Positions 1 through 6,418 are shown, numbered from the stretch's first letter. The stretch: 8,532 nt of DNA from Promethearchaeota archaeon (GCA_030668025.1 DAOUUT010000155.1:1-8532), one strand, 5' to 3'. Program-made: numbers and translations. Notes: generated by a model not told the origin, from the sequence alone.

Positions 1-473
1 AGCATCTCGAATATTTCATGGTTATCACTTTTCGTGCATAACATTATGTCACCTGTTCCTGTCACAATCTCTATTTCTTCACAGGAATCGAAAAATCCCC
101 CATACTTGAAAGACATGGATTCAACTGAACATCCTGCTACTACCCCGCCTATCGTGATTTCCTTGAGCTCGGAAACACATTGCGGTACAAGCCCATACTT
201 TAAGGTTTCTCTTGCAAGCCTAACAAAAGTAACCCCTGCTTCTGCAACACACGTCCTTGTATCCGTATTTATCTCAATAATGTCTGTAAGTGACCTCACG
301 TCTATCGGCTTGTCACTATAGGTCGGGTTATCCGGCTGTGGAGCCATGTGGGAAACGCTCGCCTTTTTTAGAGAGAAATAATCCCCCGGCTTCGCGTTAT
401 CGTACGCATTTCTAACCATTTCAGAGATCGCTTCTACTTTTCTTTTATGTATTGCTAGTTTTTCTTCGCTCAT
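1..473 (-). CDS. FAD-binding oxidoreductase, DHCR24-like (N-terminal part; cut by window edge)
   Basis: The reading frame opens at ATG 473 on the minus strand and stays open to base 1 (157 codons), so the C-terminal part lies outside the window. The translation resembles the N-terminal FAD-binding domain (FAD_binding_4/PCMH type) of FAD-linked oxidases such as delta24-sterol reductase. Residues 37-42 (KASVSH) and 57-68 (IDVRSLTDIIEI) match the start of the fold. Residues 77-80 (AEAG) match the usual 'vEpG' turn. Residues 99-110 (CVSELKEITIGG) match 'vpEl..lTvGG', and 114-129 include the 'GxxxESxSxKYGxFxDS' block that lines the flavin site. Family members are flavoenzymes that reduce or oxidise C=C bonds or act on alcohols; the substrate here cannot be told. 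No ribosome binding site precedes the start, but A/T boxes lie upstream. G+C is about 44% over the first 360 bases, richer than the sampled transporter lines. Family call fairly secure, DHCR24-like subgroup less so. Confidence 0.75.
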   Translation of the reverse strand, partial: MSEEKLAIHKRKVEAISEMVRNAYDNAKPGDYFSLKKASVSHMAPQPDNPTYSDKPIDVRSLTDIIEINTDTRTCVAEAGVTFVRLARETLKYGLVPQCVSELKEITIGGVVAGCSVESMSFKYGGFFDSCEEIEIVTGTGDIMLCTKSDNHEIFEM

Positions 474-592
474 GTCAAACACAGGGTTGGGATTTTTAAA
501 CACAGTTTAAAATAAAAATTTACCCATTATAAACAGATTATCAATCGTATGTTATTTTTAATAAAAAGTGGTTTAAAATATGATTTTGGAGC
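474..592 (-). promoter_or_regulatory. Promoter region of the FAD oxidase gene with 8-bp direct repeat
   Basis: This 119-base gap separates two minus-strand genes. Read on the minus strand it has a TATA-like TTTAAAAA at 493-500, whose centre is about 25 nt from ATG 473, which would give a leaderless mRNA. A second box, TTTATAA at about 529-535, could give a leader of roughly 30 nt. The octamer AAACACAG (plus strand) occurs at 477-484 and 498-505, spaced 21 bp start to start. One copy overlaps the proximal box and the other lies between it and the start codon, where archaeal repressors often bind. Box and operator roles are inferred from position only. Confidence 0.4.
555..572 (-). terminator. 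Possible oligo(T) terminator of the three-gene operon
   Basis: About 20 nt past the stop codon at 593-595, the minus strand reads CACTTTTTATTAAAAA, with a run of five T at 563-567. Archaeal RNA polymerase stops at such T runs without needing a strong hairpin. In DNA this AT-rich, T runs are common, so the call is weak. Confidence 0.25.
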
Positions 593-1669
593 CTATACTT
601 CTTGTTTTGATTGAATTGTTAGATGTTGTTTCTTTCCTAAATCTAACCTTCTTTTCTTTCTCCGAATCATTTCTACAAAACTCTCGACTCTAGTGAGTAA
701 ACCTGCCTCACCGCTATGCTCGTCCATTATAATTTCTAAGAAGGGAAGTCCTACAACTTTCATGTCCCTCATAATCAACTCTGAAATCAAACTATCTGGA
801 CCGCACGCAAAACTAATTAAAAATATGACTCCATCTATTTCCTCTCGCCCTTCTGTGAGAAAATATCGGATGCTCTGCATGATTTCTTCTTCGTGGCGCC
901 AATAGTTTCGGAGTTTGCCGCCTCTTGGGTTGACGATAACCGGTTTCTCAAATACAAATTCGGGTAAGTTTTCGATTGTAATAACTTCTACTCCTTGATC
1001 GTGTAATTTTTTTTGAAAATCAAGGTTGATAAACGTATCAAATATATTATACCCGTGTCCTAGTAATAAAAACTTTATATCACCGGTGTGTTTCTTCTTA
1101 GGTAAAGTAAACGGGCGATTTCTTTCAGTCAACCGTAGAGCATGGTTAACCGAGGCGCCATTTCTTAGAAACTCGTGATATTCATCAAAATACTTTTGAG
1201 CTTCTCTATATGCGTCTAAAGCTTGATTCTGAGTTTTTCCTAATTGCCGTCCGAGCTCAATTGCTGCTGTTGATATTGGAAACTCTTTAACGTTTACTTC
1301 AAAATTTAAAATCCTTGGAATGCCAGGTAGAATTTTAATCACATCTGGTAAAGAAATAAATTTAGGGCAAAAGTACGAATCTTTTACTTCTGAAACATAC
1401 CTAGGTACAAAAACGAAGTCTAAATCAGGATGATCTCTTACTAACCTTAAGAGTTGACCGTAATATATCTTGACTGGAATACACAATTCCCCAAATCCGT
1501 GTGTTACGCCTTCCTCAACAATTTTCTTGTTTGTAAGGGGACTTATAACGATTTCAGCGTCCAGTTCTTCCAGTATTTTTTTCCAAAATGGAAAATATCT
1601 ATAAAAATGAAGTGCCCTTGGTATCCCTACTTTGATCCGTTTCTTCTCTGTTTGTTGAGGTGCTTCCAT
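593..1669 (-). CDS. DUF2229 (COG3580-type) protein related to acyl-CoA dehydratase activases
   Basis: This stand-alone protein of 358 residues belongs, by motif, to the DUF2229/COG3580 family, usually found fused to or beside the ATPase that activates 2-hydroxyacyl-CoA dehydratases, and related to the HgdB-type dehydratase subunits. Seen directly (ATG numbering): near the N-terminus VGIPRALHFYRYFPFW; C63 in GELCIPVK; C101 in SYFCPKF followed by SLPD; C289 in SFACGPDSL; and the family signature DEHSGEAGLLTRVESFVEM near residue 316. The three cysteines are likely Fe-S ligands, as in the related dehydratases. No ATPase activase (BcrAD/BadFG type) is encoded in the window, so the partner would lie elsewhere. 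It is the last gene of an operon, 21 nt after the acyltransferase stop. A GTG nine bases earlier (1678) is an alternative start giving 361 residues; neither has a strong ribosome binding site. Exact reaction unknown; it is probably cytoplasmic, as no signal peptide or membrane segment is visible. Confidence 0.8.
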   Translation of the reverse strand: MEAPQQTEKKRIKVGIPRALHFYRYFPFWKKILEELDAEIVISPLTNKKIVEEGVTHGFGELCIPVKIYYGQLLRLVRDHPDLDFVFVPRYVSEVKDSYFCPKFISLPDVIKILPGIPRILNFEVNVKEFPISTAAIELGRQLGKTQNQALDAYREAQKYFDEYHEFLRNGASVNHALRLTERNRPFTLPKKKHTGDIKFLLLGHGYNIFDTFINLDFQKKLHDQGVEVITIENLPEFVFEKPVIVNPRGGKLRNYWRHEEEIMQSIRYFLTEGREEIDGVIFLISFACGPDSLISELIMRDMKVVGLPFLEIIMDEHSGEAGLLTRVESFVEMIRRKKRRLDLGKKQHLTIQSKQEV

Positions 1670-1690
1670 TAGTTCCACTTTTATTCTCGT

Positions 1691-3367
1691 TTAGGCATCT
1701 GGGCTATCGTATAAAAGTAAATCTTTAATTTGAGCCATCATGTTATCCGTTAAACGCTTTAATTCGGCGTAATCGGGCATTGGTTTGCCCCAATGTTTTT
1801 TATGTTCCAAGAATGGGGGTCCTGCTTTTAATATAGAACCTCTATAGAAGTTTATCATCTTAGCGTGTTTTGGGTATGTATTTTCTGTACCCGTAATTCC
1901 TACTAATAAGATGGGTACTTGTTTTTCAATAGCTAACCGCATAGCACCTGTGTGACCCTCTAAGAGTTCACCACCACCTGAGTTGGTCGTTCCTTCGGGG
2001 TACATCATAACCAATTCTCCGTTATCAAGGAGGTGTTTAGCATAATTATAAGAGTCGATGTCGTGTTGCCCCCTTTTTAATGGAAACGCGTGGTGGGTTC
2101 TAACCCAAGCGTTAACGATGGGGATTTTAAACAGACCCTGTTTCGCCATTTGGTAAAGAATACGCTTTTTATGGTAAGTCATACAAGTCGCGGTCATAAT
2201 AACATCCCACTCAGAATTGTGGTTGGTACAAAAAACTGCTGCACCGCTATCAGGAATATATTTTTCAAAGTCAATTGCTTTATACGGTATCATTAAGTTA
2301 CCTAAATTATGGACTGCCCACCCATAGATAGCTTGCGATGGTGCTGCAAAATGTTCGCGTAGTCCAAATGCTTCTAACGATTTTATAAAGGAGTACCAGA
2401 GGTCGTCAAATAGGCCTAAAGCTCCCATTCCAAAATCTTTTAAATACCTCAAAGGAGAATTAGACTTTTTGGGTTTTTCAACATCTTCAGGGGAACCAAT
2501 CGATAGCTCTTCTTCCTTTTTCTCTTTCCTTGTGTCCACAATGACGTACTCTCTTAAATCAAGAACAACCTGTCTTAATTCATTGGTTAGTCTCTTAATT
2601 TCTTCGTAAGAAATGTCGTCAATATTATACTTATCGTAGTAAATCGGATCACCTACGCGTACTTTGACTTGAGTTGGTTTCATGAGTAAATTACCTTTTG
2701 GTAACGCATTTCTAGAACCAATCACTGCCATTGGAACAATTGGTACACCCATTTCAATCGCGAGACGAACTGCCCCCGTTTTAAACTCTCCAAGTTCCCA
2801 ATTATTTTCCGCCCTAGATCTCGTACCTTCAGGGAAAATGCCTACCCATTCTCCGCCTCTAATAATCTCTTTAGCGGTCTCCCAACCTTGTTCGGGGTTT
2901 TCACGATCTAGCTTGAAAGCTCCTAAATTTGTAAAAAGCGTTTTAACTAAAGGAGTTTTAAAATTATCCAATTTACTCATGTATTGGATTCTTCTTTGAC
3001 AAGCAGAACCGTAGAAGAATGGGTCCAAATGAGACTCGTGGCTTCCTACAAGAATGCCTGCCCCATATTCAGGAAATAAATTCCCTAAAGGATATTCTGT
3101 TTTAAAATTCCAGAGCAATCGGGCAAAAAACTTTATATAAACATATGCCGTCCACCATTGGAGTTTTGCCTCTATTTCTCCAATGTTCAATCGGTCAATA
3201 GCTTTGCGATAGAGGTCGTTTAATGGATCGATTGGATTATATTTTAAAAATTGATATATCCCTTTTTGGTGTTTTTTTCCAAACTCTAAATCTTCTTTTT
3301 CTTTTTCTTCAGTAGTTTTTATAATACTCGTATCTGCTGAAGTTTTATATTCTTCTTTAAGCACCAT
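1691..3367 (-). CDS. Double-domain PlsC-type (1-acylglycerol-3-phosphate) acyltransferase
   Basis: The 558-residue protein carries two complete PlsC/LPLAT acyltransferase domains in tandem. The first has the catalytic HX4D motif (H110...D115 in GSHESHLDP), block II GAFKLDR (149-155), block III FPEGTRSR (178-185) and block IV VPIVPMAV (208-215). The second has H383...D388 in TNHNSEWD, HAFPLKR (426-432), YPEGTTNSGG (456-465) and VPILLVGI (484-491). A charged Lys/Glu-rich linker, about residues 278-302, separates the halves. Such domains transfer acyl groups from acyl-CoA or acyl-ACP to glycerolipid acceptors at the membrane face; single-domain PlsC proteins are usually about 200-260 residues. 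Both catalytic motifs are intact, so both halves may be active. No clear transmembrane helix is seen. ATG 3367 is preferred over an upstream TTG (3376): AGGAG at 3378-3382 sits 10 nt before the ATG but only 1 nt before the TTG. Middle gene of the operon. The acceptor and acyl donor are unknown. Confidence 0.88.
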   Translation of the reverse strand: MVLKEEYKTSADTSIIKTTEEKEKEDLEFGKKHQKGIYQFLKYNPIDPLNDLYRKAIDRLNIGEIEAKLQWWTAYVYIKFFARLLWNFKTEYPLGNLFPEYGAGILVGSHESHLDPFFYGSACQRRIQYMSKLDNFKTPLVKTLFTNLGAFKLDRENPEQGWETAKEIIRGGEWVGIFPEGTRSRAENNWELGEFKTGAVRLAIEMGVPIVPMAVIGSRNALPKGNLLMKPTQVKVRVGDPIYYDKYNIDDISYEEIKRLTNELRQVVLDLREYVIVDTRKEKKEEELSIGSPEDVEKPKKSNSPLRYLKDFGMGALGLFDDLWYSFIKSLEAFGLREHFAAPSQAIYGWAVHNLGNLMIPYKAIDFEKYIPDSGAAVFCTNHNSEWDVIMTATCMTYHKKRILYQMAKQGLFKIPIVNAWVRTHHAFPLKRGQHDIDSYNYAKHLLDNGELVMMYPEGTTNSGGGELLEGHTGAMRLAIEKQVPILLVGITGTENTYPKHAKMINFYRGSILKAGPPFLEHKKHWGKPMPDYAELKRLTDNMMAQIKDLLLYDSPDA

Positions 3368-3377
3368 TAATTTCAAT

Positions 3378-3382
3378 CTCCT
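3378..3382 (-). promoter_or_regulatory. Shine-Dalgarno site overlapping the preceding stop codon
   Basis: The minus strand reads cTAGGAG, where the TAG (3381-3383) is the stop codon of the HAD gene and AGGAG (3378-3382) is the ribosome binding site of the acyltransferase. It decides the acyltransferase start (ATG 3367) and suggests translational coupling. It is the clearest ribosome binding site I found at a gene start in the window, consistent with leaderless first genes and SD-led internal operon genes. Confidence 0.7.
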
Positions 3383-4163
3383 AGGATTTTATCTCAATCT
3401 TATTTTGAGTCCTTGAATTTGATAAATCTTTATTTTCAATTATCTTAATTAATTCATCTAACGAGTCAATTAATAAACTCGGGTTAAATTTCGCCAACAT
3501 CTCTCTTTTACTTACTCCGCTCGCAACGCCAATTGTCCAAACTCCAGCTTCTCTTCCAGCTTCAATATCTGAAGGCATATCTCCAATCATTACAAATTCC
3601 TTCAATTTGCAGGATTTATAACTTTCAAAAACAGGGTTTAACGCGTTTGGGTCGGGTTTTAGATCGGGAAGTAGATCTGCTCCAAAAATTCCTTTAAAAA
3701 AGCCTTTTACTTGTTTTTCTTCTAAATGAGAAATTATATTCTTAGTCTGGTTGTGAGAGACAATAAATAAATCGTAAGTTTTTTTATATTTATTAATAAA
3801 TTCCGTTGCTTCTGGATAAAACGATGCGTCTTTCGCGTACTTTAGATAACGCGTGAAAATTTTCGTTGCTATCTGTAGTTTATTTAAATATGTTATCGGT
3901 TGGAGCGATTCTATGTATTTAAACAAATTAAAAGACTCTAATACGATTTTTGGAAGCGGAAGCCCTTGAATGGTCTCCATTAAAGCCCCTATCTCTTGCA
4001 TTGTGCTTTCAATGTCAGCTGAAATGTGTTTTTCCTCGTAGATCTCTTCTATTGAGTCCTTAAGCGTTTTTCTGATATCTAGAATTGTTCCGTCGAAATC
4101 AAAAATAATTCCACGAATCGTTCCATTTTGAAGCCGTTTAATTAATTGATTGTCAGCAAGCAT
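3381..4163 (-). CDS. HAD-superfamily hydrolase, phosphoglycolate phosphatase-like
   Basis: The 260-residue protein has all four HAD phosphatase motifs: motif I DFDGTIL with nucleophile D22 and acid/base D24; motif II with S136 in LFIVSHN; motif III with K169 in LKPDP; and motif IV GDMPSD with D195 and D199 binding Mg2+. The helical segment between motif I and motif II (about residues 30-120) is a C1-type cap, as in Gph/beta-phosphoglucomutase-like enzymes. It should remove phosphate from a small cytoplasmic metabolite; the substrate is not readable from sequence. The C-terminal tail (about 245-260) is hydrophilic and probably disordered. It is the first gene of a minus-strand operon, with the acyltransferase starting 13 nt after its stop. 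A lipid-phosphate or glycerol-phosphate substrate would fit the neighbour, but that is inference. The ATG at 4163 has no ribosome binding site; TATA-like boxes lie upstream. Confidence 0.85.
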   Translation of the reverse strand: MLADNQLIKRLQNGTIRGIIFDFDGTILDIRKTLKDSIEEIYEEKHISADIESTMQEIGALMETIQGLPLPKIVLESFNLFKYIESLQPITYLNKLQIATKIFTRYLKYAKDASFYPEATEFINKYKKTYDLFIVSHNQTKNIISHLEEKQVKGFFKGIFGADLLPDLKPDPNALNPVFESYKSCKLKEFVMIGDMPSDIEAGREAGVWTIGVASGVSKREMLAKFNPSLLIDSLDELIKIIENKDLSNSRTQNKIEIKS

Positions 4164-4202
4164 TATTTTTATTTATTAAAAAAGGGCAAAAATTTTAATA
4201 AC

Positions 4203-4212
4203 TTTATATTTA
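4203..4212 (-). promoter_or_regulatory. Possible proximal TATA box of the HAD operon
   Basis: The minus strand reads AAATATAAAG here, centred about 44 nt upstream of ATG 4163. A start about 26 nt downstream would leave a leader of 15-20 nt. Competing boxes on the same strand are TTTTATATA (4247-4255) and TATTTATATA (4361-4370). The sequence alone does not decide which is used. Confidence 0.3.
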
Positions 4213-4260
4213 TTTAAGATGAATTAAGTTTACTTAAATGAATTTCTATATAAAAGCTTT

Positions 4261-4335
4261 TTGCAAATAGAAATACCATGGGCAGTATGTATGCAAGAGC
4301 GGATTAAACTTCAAGGGGATAAGTATCGCCACGCT
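4261..4335. ncRNA. Candidate structured RNA or leader (two adjacent hairpins)
   Basis: Two inverted repeats lie side by side. The first pairs TTGCA (4261-4265) with TGCAA (4292-4296) and, inside it, ATAC (4273-4276) with GTAT (4285-4288). The second pairs AGCG (4298-4301) with CGCT (4332-4335), enclosing GGGGAT (4315-4320) against ATCGCC (4325-4330) with one G-G mismatch. The island is less AT-rich than its flanks. On the minus strand, a TATA-like TATTTATATA (4361-4370) would place a start near 4339, just before the structure, making it a 5' leader of the HAD operon. A plus-strand box (TATAAAA, 4249-4255) would start transcription inside the first hairpin. No known riboswitch or C/D-box pattern is recognised, so this is a weak candidate. 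Confidence 0.25.
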
Positions 4336-4470
4336 GATTTTCTTCAAATTATTCCACTAATATATAAATAACTCTTTTTAAGAAAACCCAAACTCAAATG
4401 ATATAAGAAATAATAATCTTGCTTCTTTTTAAGACAATAAAACATTTATATTTTATAGAGTTGAAATAAC

Positions 4471-4483
4471 TTTAAATATAAAT
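4471..4483 (+). promoter_or_regulatory. TATA-like box of the SCP2-like gene
   Basis: TTTAAATATAAAT is centred about 35 nt before ATG 4512. A start about 26 nt downstream falls near 4503 and leaves a leader under 10 nt, matching the absence of a ribosome binding site. An upstream box (TTTATATTTTAT, 4445-4456) is an alternative. Confidence 0.4.
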
Positions 4484-4511
4484 TAATTATACCGAAAAAG
4501 AATTGACAAAT

Positions 4512-4919
4512 ATGTCAGAAAGTAAACTTGGTAAGGTTAAAGAAGGAACTTATCCGGAGGGCGTTTTTAATCATTATAACCCCTTAAATTCCAATGATAA
4601 ATTTAAAGAGAAATTCGCTAAAGAATCCTTTAAAATTTTATTAAATCCAAAAGATGGTGAATATGCCGCTTTAATAACTGTTGACAAAGGAACGGTTTCC
4701 GTAGAGGGAATTGAAAACAATGATAAGAAGGACTTAACAGATGAAAAACTTGGTTGGGATGGCATGATGAAAACGACAATAGCACTATTTGATGAGATTG
4801 GCGAGGGAAAACTGTCGCAAAGCGATATCATAAAAAAAGTTGTAGCCCGCAAAATAAAAATGAAAGCTCCGAAATTTCTATTAAAGTTAGATGAGATGGC
4901 AGCCTTTTTGGCTCGGTAG
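4512..4919 (+). CDS. SCP2-like sterol/lipid-carrier domain protein
   Basis: This small soluble protein (135 residues from ATG 4512; a TTG three codons earlier is possible) looks like a single SCP2 domain. The pattern runs: a hydrophobic strand with KILLNP, then YAALITVDKGTVSVEG (strands with the usual 'dg.v.v..g' turn), then LTDEKLGWDGMMKTTIALFDEIGEG (the 'D..i..s...l..l..G' helix region), and finally RKIKMKAPKFLLKLDEMAAFL, which matches the diagnostic 'Gkikv.G....l.kl..l' ending. SCP2 domains bind fatty acids, acyl-CoAs or other lipids in a hydrophobic tunnel and often act as carriers or as modules of lipid enzymes. It stands alone, divergent from the acyltransferase operon, with no membrane segment or signal peptide. 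No key catalytic residues are expected. The N-terminal 25-30 residues are unassigned. The call rests on motif memory rather than alignment. Confidence 0.6.
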   Translation: MSESKLGKVKEGTYPEGVFNHYNPLNSNDKFKEKFAKESFKILLNPKDGEYAALITVDKGTVSVEGIENNDKKDLTDEKLGWDGMMKTTIALFDEIGEGKLSQSDIIKKVVARKIKMKAPKFLLKLDEMAAFLAR

Positions 4920-4972
4920 CGTCTGTGTCCCCGCTTAAATCCTCTTATAATTTAAAAAGTGACTAAGTATTT

Positions 4973-5000
4973 AAATAAAATTTTATTTTTCTTTTTATTT
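4973..5000 (+). terminator. Palindrome plus T-rich tract downstream of the SCP2-like gene
   Basis: A perfect 16-base palindrome, AAATAAAATTTTATTT (4973-4988), is followed at once by TTCTTTTTATTT. It lies about 55 nt past the SCP2-like stop. The T-rich run suits archaeal termination; the palindrome could also be chance in A/T-rich DNA. Confidence 0.4.
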
Positions 5001-5090
5001 CATGAATGTGTTAAATTCCTGATTTGAATTAACATTAATTTTTTCTGTTTACTTTTAAGAACCGAAAGCCATTAATTCCTTCTCTGAAAC

Positions 5091-5100
5091 TTATATAAAA
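5091..5100 (+). promoter_or_regulatory. TATA-like box upstream of the first MFS gene
   Basis: TTATATAAAA is a good archaeal TATA match, about 100 nt before ATG 5194, and would give a leader of about 70 nt. A poorer box, TTTAAGTTTAAG (5136-5147), would give a leader nearer 27 nt. The gap 4920-5193 holds no gene that I can see. Confidence 0.35.
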
Positions 5101-5193
5101 GTTATATTCTTCTTCTTTTAGCTATTTTAATAAACTTTAAGTTTAAGATTTCGCTTTCCTTATTATCGTTAACAAATTCTTCTTATTAAAATA

Positions 5194-6387
5194 ATGAAAG
5201 CAGATAATTACAGAGTGTTTCCAATATTTTTTTTAGCATTTACGCGCGTTGCGACAGGCGTGGCGATTGGTTTAGCTATTCCACTTTATTTAATTGAGAT
5301 AGGATTAAATCCCGGAATAATTGGGTTCATTATTTCTGGAACAGCCATGGCATACTTATTTTCGCCTTTAATCTTCAGAAATGTACAGAAAAAGCTTGGC
5401 GTAAAGCCTACGCTTATCATATCGTCCTTAGGCTTCTTATTTATTCAAGTAATCTTGCAGTTCTCAAAAGATCCATTGTTGATTTATTTCTTGTTAATAT
5501 TAGATGGAACATTTTTAGGATTGTTTTGGCCCGTTTTAATGGGCGTACTTTCGTCGATATCAAATTCAGAAGAATATAGTAAAAATAATTCCTTAAAGGA
5601 TAAATTAATGAAAAAGTATAGTTTAGCTTGGAATTTTGGAGGAATATTTAGCTACGCTTTAGGTTTCTTAATTTTGTTTTATATTGAAAACATTCAGATT
5701 ATGTTTTTATTTGCGTTATTATTTGCTATTATCGGCTTTACTATGGCTTTAATTATTCAAGAACCTTCTCATAGTTTTGACAAAGAGATTATCGTTCCAA
5801 TTGACAATGGAGTAAAAGCAATCCCTCAAAGAGAACACATTTCCTTTCCTTTATTTCTGCCTCTTTTTATGATTGGAATTTATGGTTTTTTAATTGGAGG
5901 TATGGGATTAATTTATCCGATTAAATCTGAAATACTAAATTTTGCTCTCTTCACTAATTATCTATTTTTCTTTTTAAGAATGAGTACTCAAACGATTTCA
6001 ATTTCAAAATCTATGGACTTTAAAATAAAAACTACCAAAAAAATGATTCCTATATCCAATTTAATTATCATTGTTTCCCTTTTCTTGATGGGAATAAATC
6101 AAGACTTATTTATTTTTGCAATTCTCTTTTGTGCGTTTGGAATTTTTAATTCTTTTTATTATACCCTTGCTTTCAAACTAATAGTATTTCGGAATATAGC
6201 GAATAACACTTCAAAATACAGCATTTATTTTGAAACAGCGATTGGAATTGGATTCTTTTTTGCGCCAATACTTTGTGGTTTTATAGCTGCAGTAGATGCA
6301 AACATAGCATTTTTCTTTTTATCCTTATTATCGTTGTTAAGCTTAGTTATATATCTACTTTATAGAAACCAAGTTAAAACTAATTAA
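5194..6387 (+). CDS. MFS-family transporter, divergent
   Basis: The 397-residue protein is almost wholly hydrophobic, with about 12 predicted membrane helices in two six-helix halves. The halves are split by a hydrophilic loop around residues 190-215, the usual major facilitator layout and length. Helix 1 (about 8-34) reads TRVATGVAIGLAIPLYLIEI, typical of MFS porters. GTFLGLFWPVLMG (105-117) resembles the helix 4 region, and WNFGGIFSYALGFLI (146-160) matches helix 5. The motif A loop between helices 2 and 3 is degenerate: it reads SPLIFRNVQKKLG with no Asp where GxxxDRxGRR is expected, so gating contacts may differ. A short charged loop (about 124-141) is rich in Lys and Ser. It should move a small solute across the cytoplasmic membrane, substrate unknown. 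The ATG has no ribosome binding site. It lies 90 nt ahead of the next MFS gene but is not closely similar to it. Confidence 0.8.
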   Translation: MKADNYRVFPIFFLAFTRVATGVAIGLAIPLYLIEIGLNPGIIGFIISGTAMAYLFSPLIFRNVQKKLGVKPTLIISSLGFLFIQVILQFSKDPLLIYFLLILDGTFLGLFWPVLMGVLSSISNSEEYSKNNSLKDKLMKKYSLAWNFGGIFSYALGFLILFYIENIQIMFLFALLFAIIGFTMALIIQEPSHSFDKEIIVPIDNGVKAIPQREHISFPLFLPLFMIGIYGFLIGGMGLIYPIKSEILNFALFTNYLFFFLRMSTQTISISKSMDFKIKTTKKMIPISNLIIIVSLFLMGINQDLFIFAILFCAFGIFNSFYYTLAFKLIVFRNIANNTSKYSIYFETAIGIGFFFAPILCGFIAAVDANIAFFFLSLLSLLSLVIYLLYRNQVKTN

Positions 6388-6418
6388 AATTTATGCTTTT
6401 ATGTTTCATTAAATTAAT

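Larger units (their letters stand above)
4164..4511. other. Divergent intergenic region between HAD operon and SCP2-like gene
   Basis: This 348-base stretch has no convincing gene. It is mostly A/T with several TATA-like boxes on both strands, as expected of two divergent promoters. Between about 4261 and 4340 it becomes noticeably less AT-rich and contains two adjacent inverted repeats, described separately. An open frame from 4291 to 4371 (26 codons from ATG) crosses this island, but has no recognisable similarity and is too short to call. Confidence 0.6.

Noticed and set aside
34..321. Plus-strand open frame of 95 codons
   Set aside because: It is the shadow of the minus-strand FAD oxidase, whose translation shows clear family motifs.
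2682..2999. Plus-strand open frame of 105 codons
   Set aside because: It lies wholly inside the first acyltransferase domain on the other strand and has no recognisable protein features.
4276..4340. Possible tRNA or C/D-box RNA in the less AT-rich island
   Set aside because: There is no T-loop GGTTCGA-type sequence and no cloverleaf. A single CTGA is present, but no C box (RTGATGA) pairs with it.
4574..4852. Minus-strand open frame of 92 codons
   Set aside because: It is antisense to the SCP2-like gene, which has the better motif support and its own promoter-like box.
4973..4988. 16-base palindrome as a transposon end or regulator site
   Set aside because: There is no second copy, transposase or target duplication, and it is pure A/T just before a T-rich run, so a terminator or chance is simpler.
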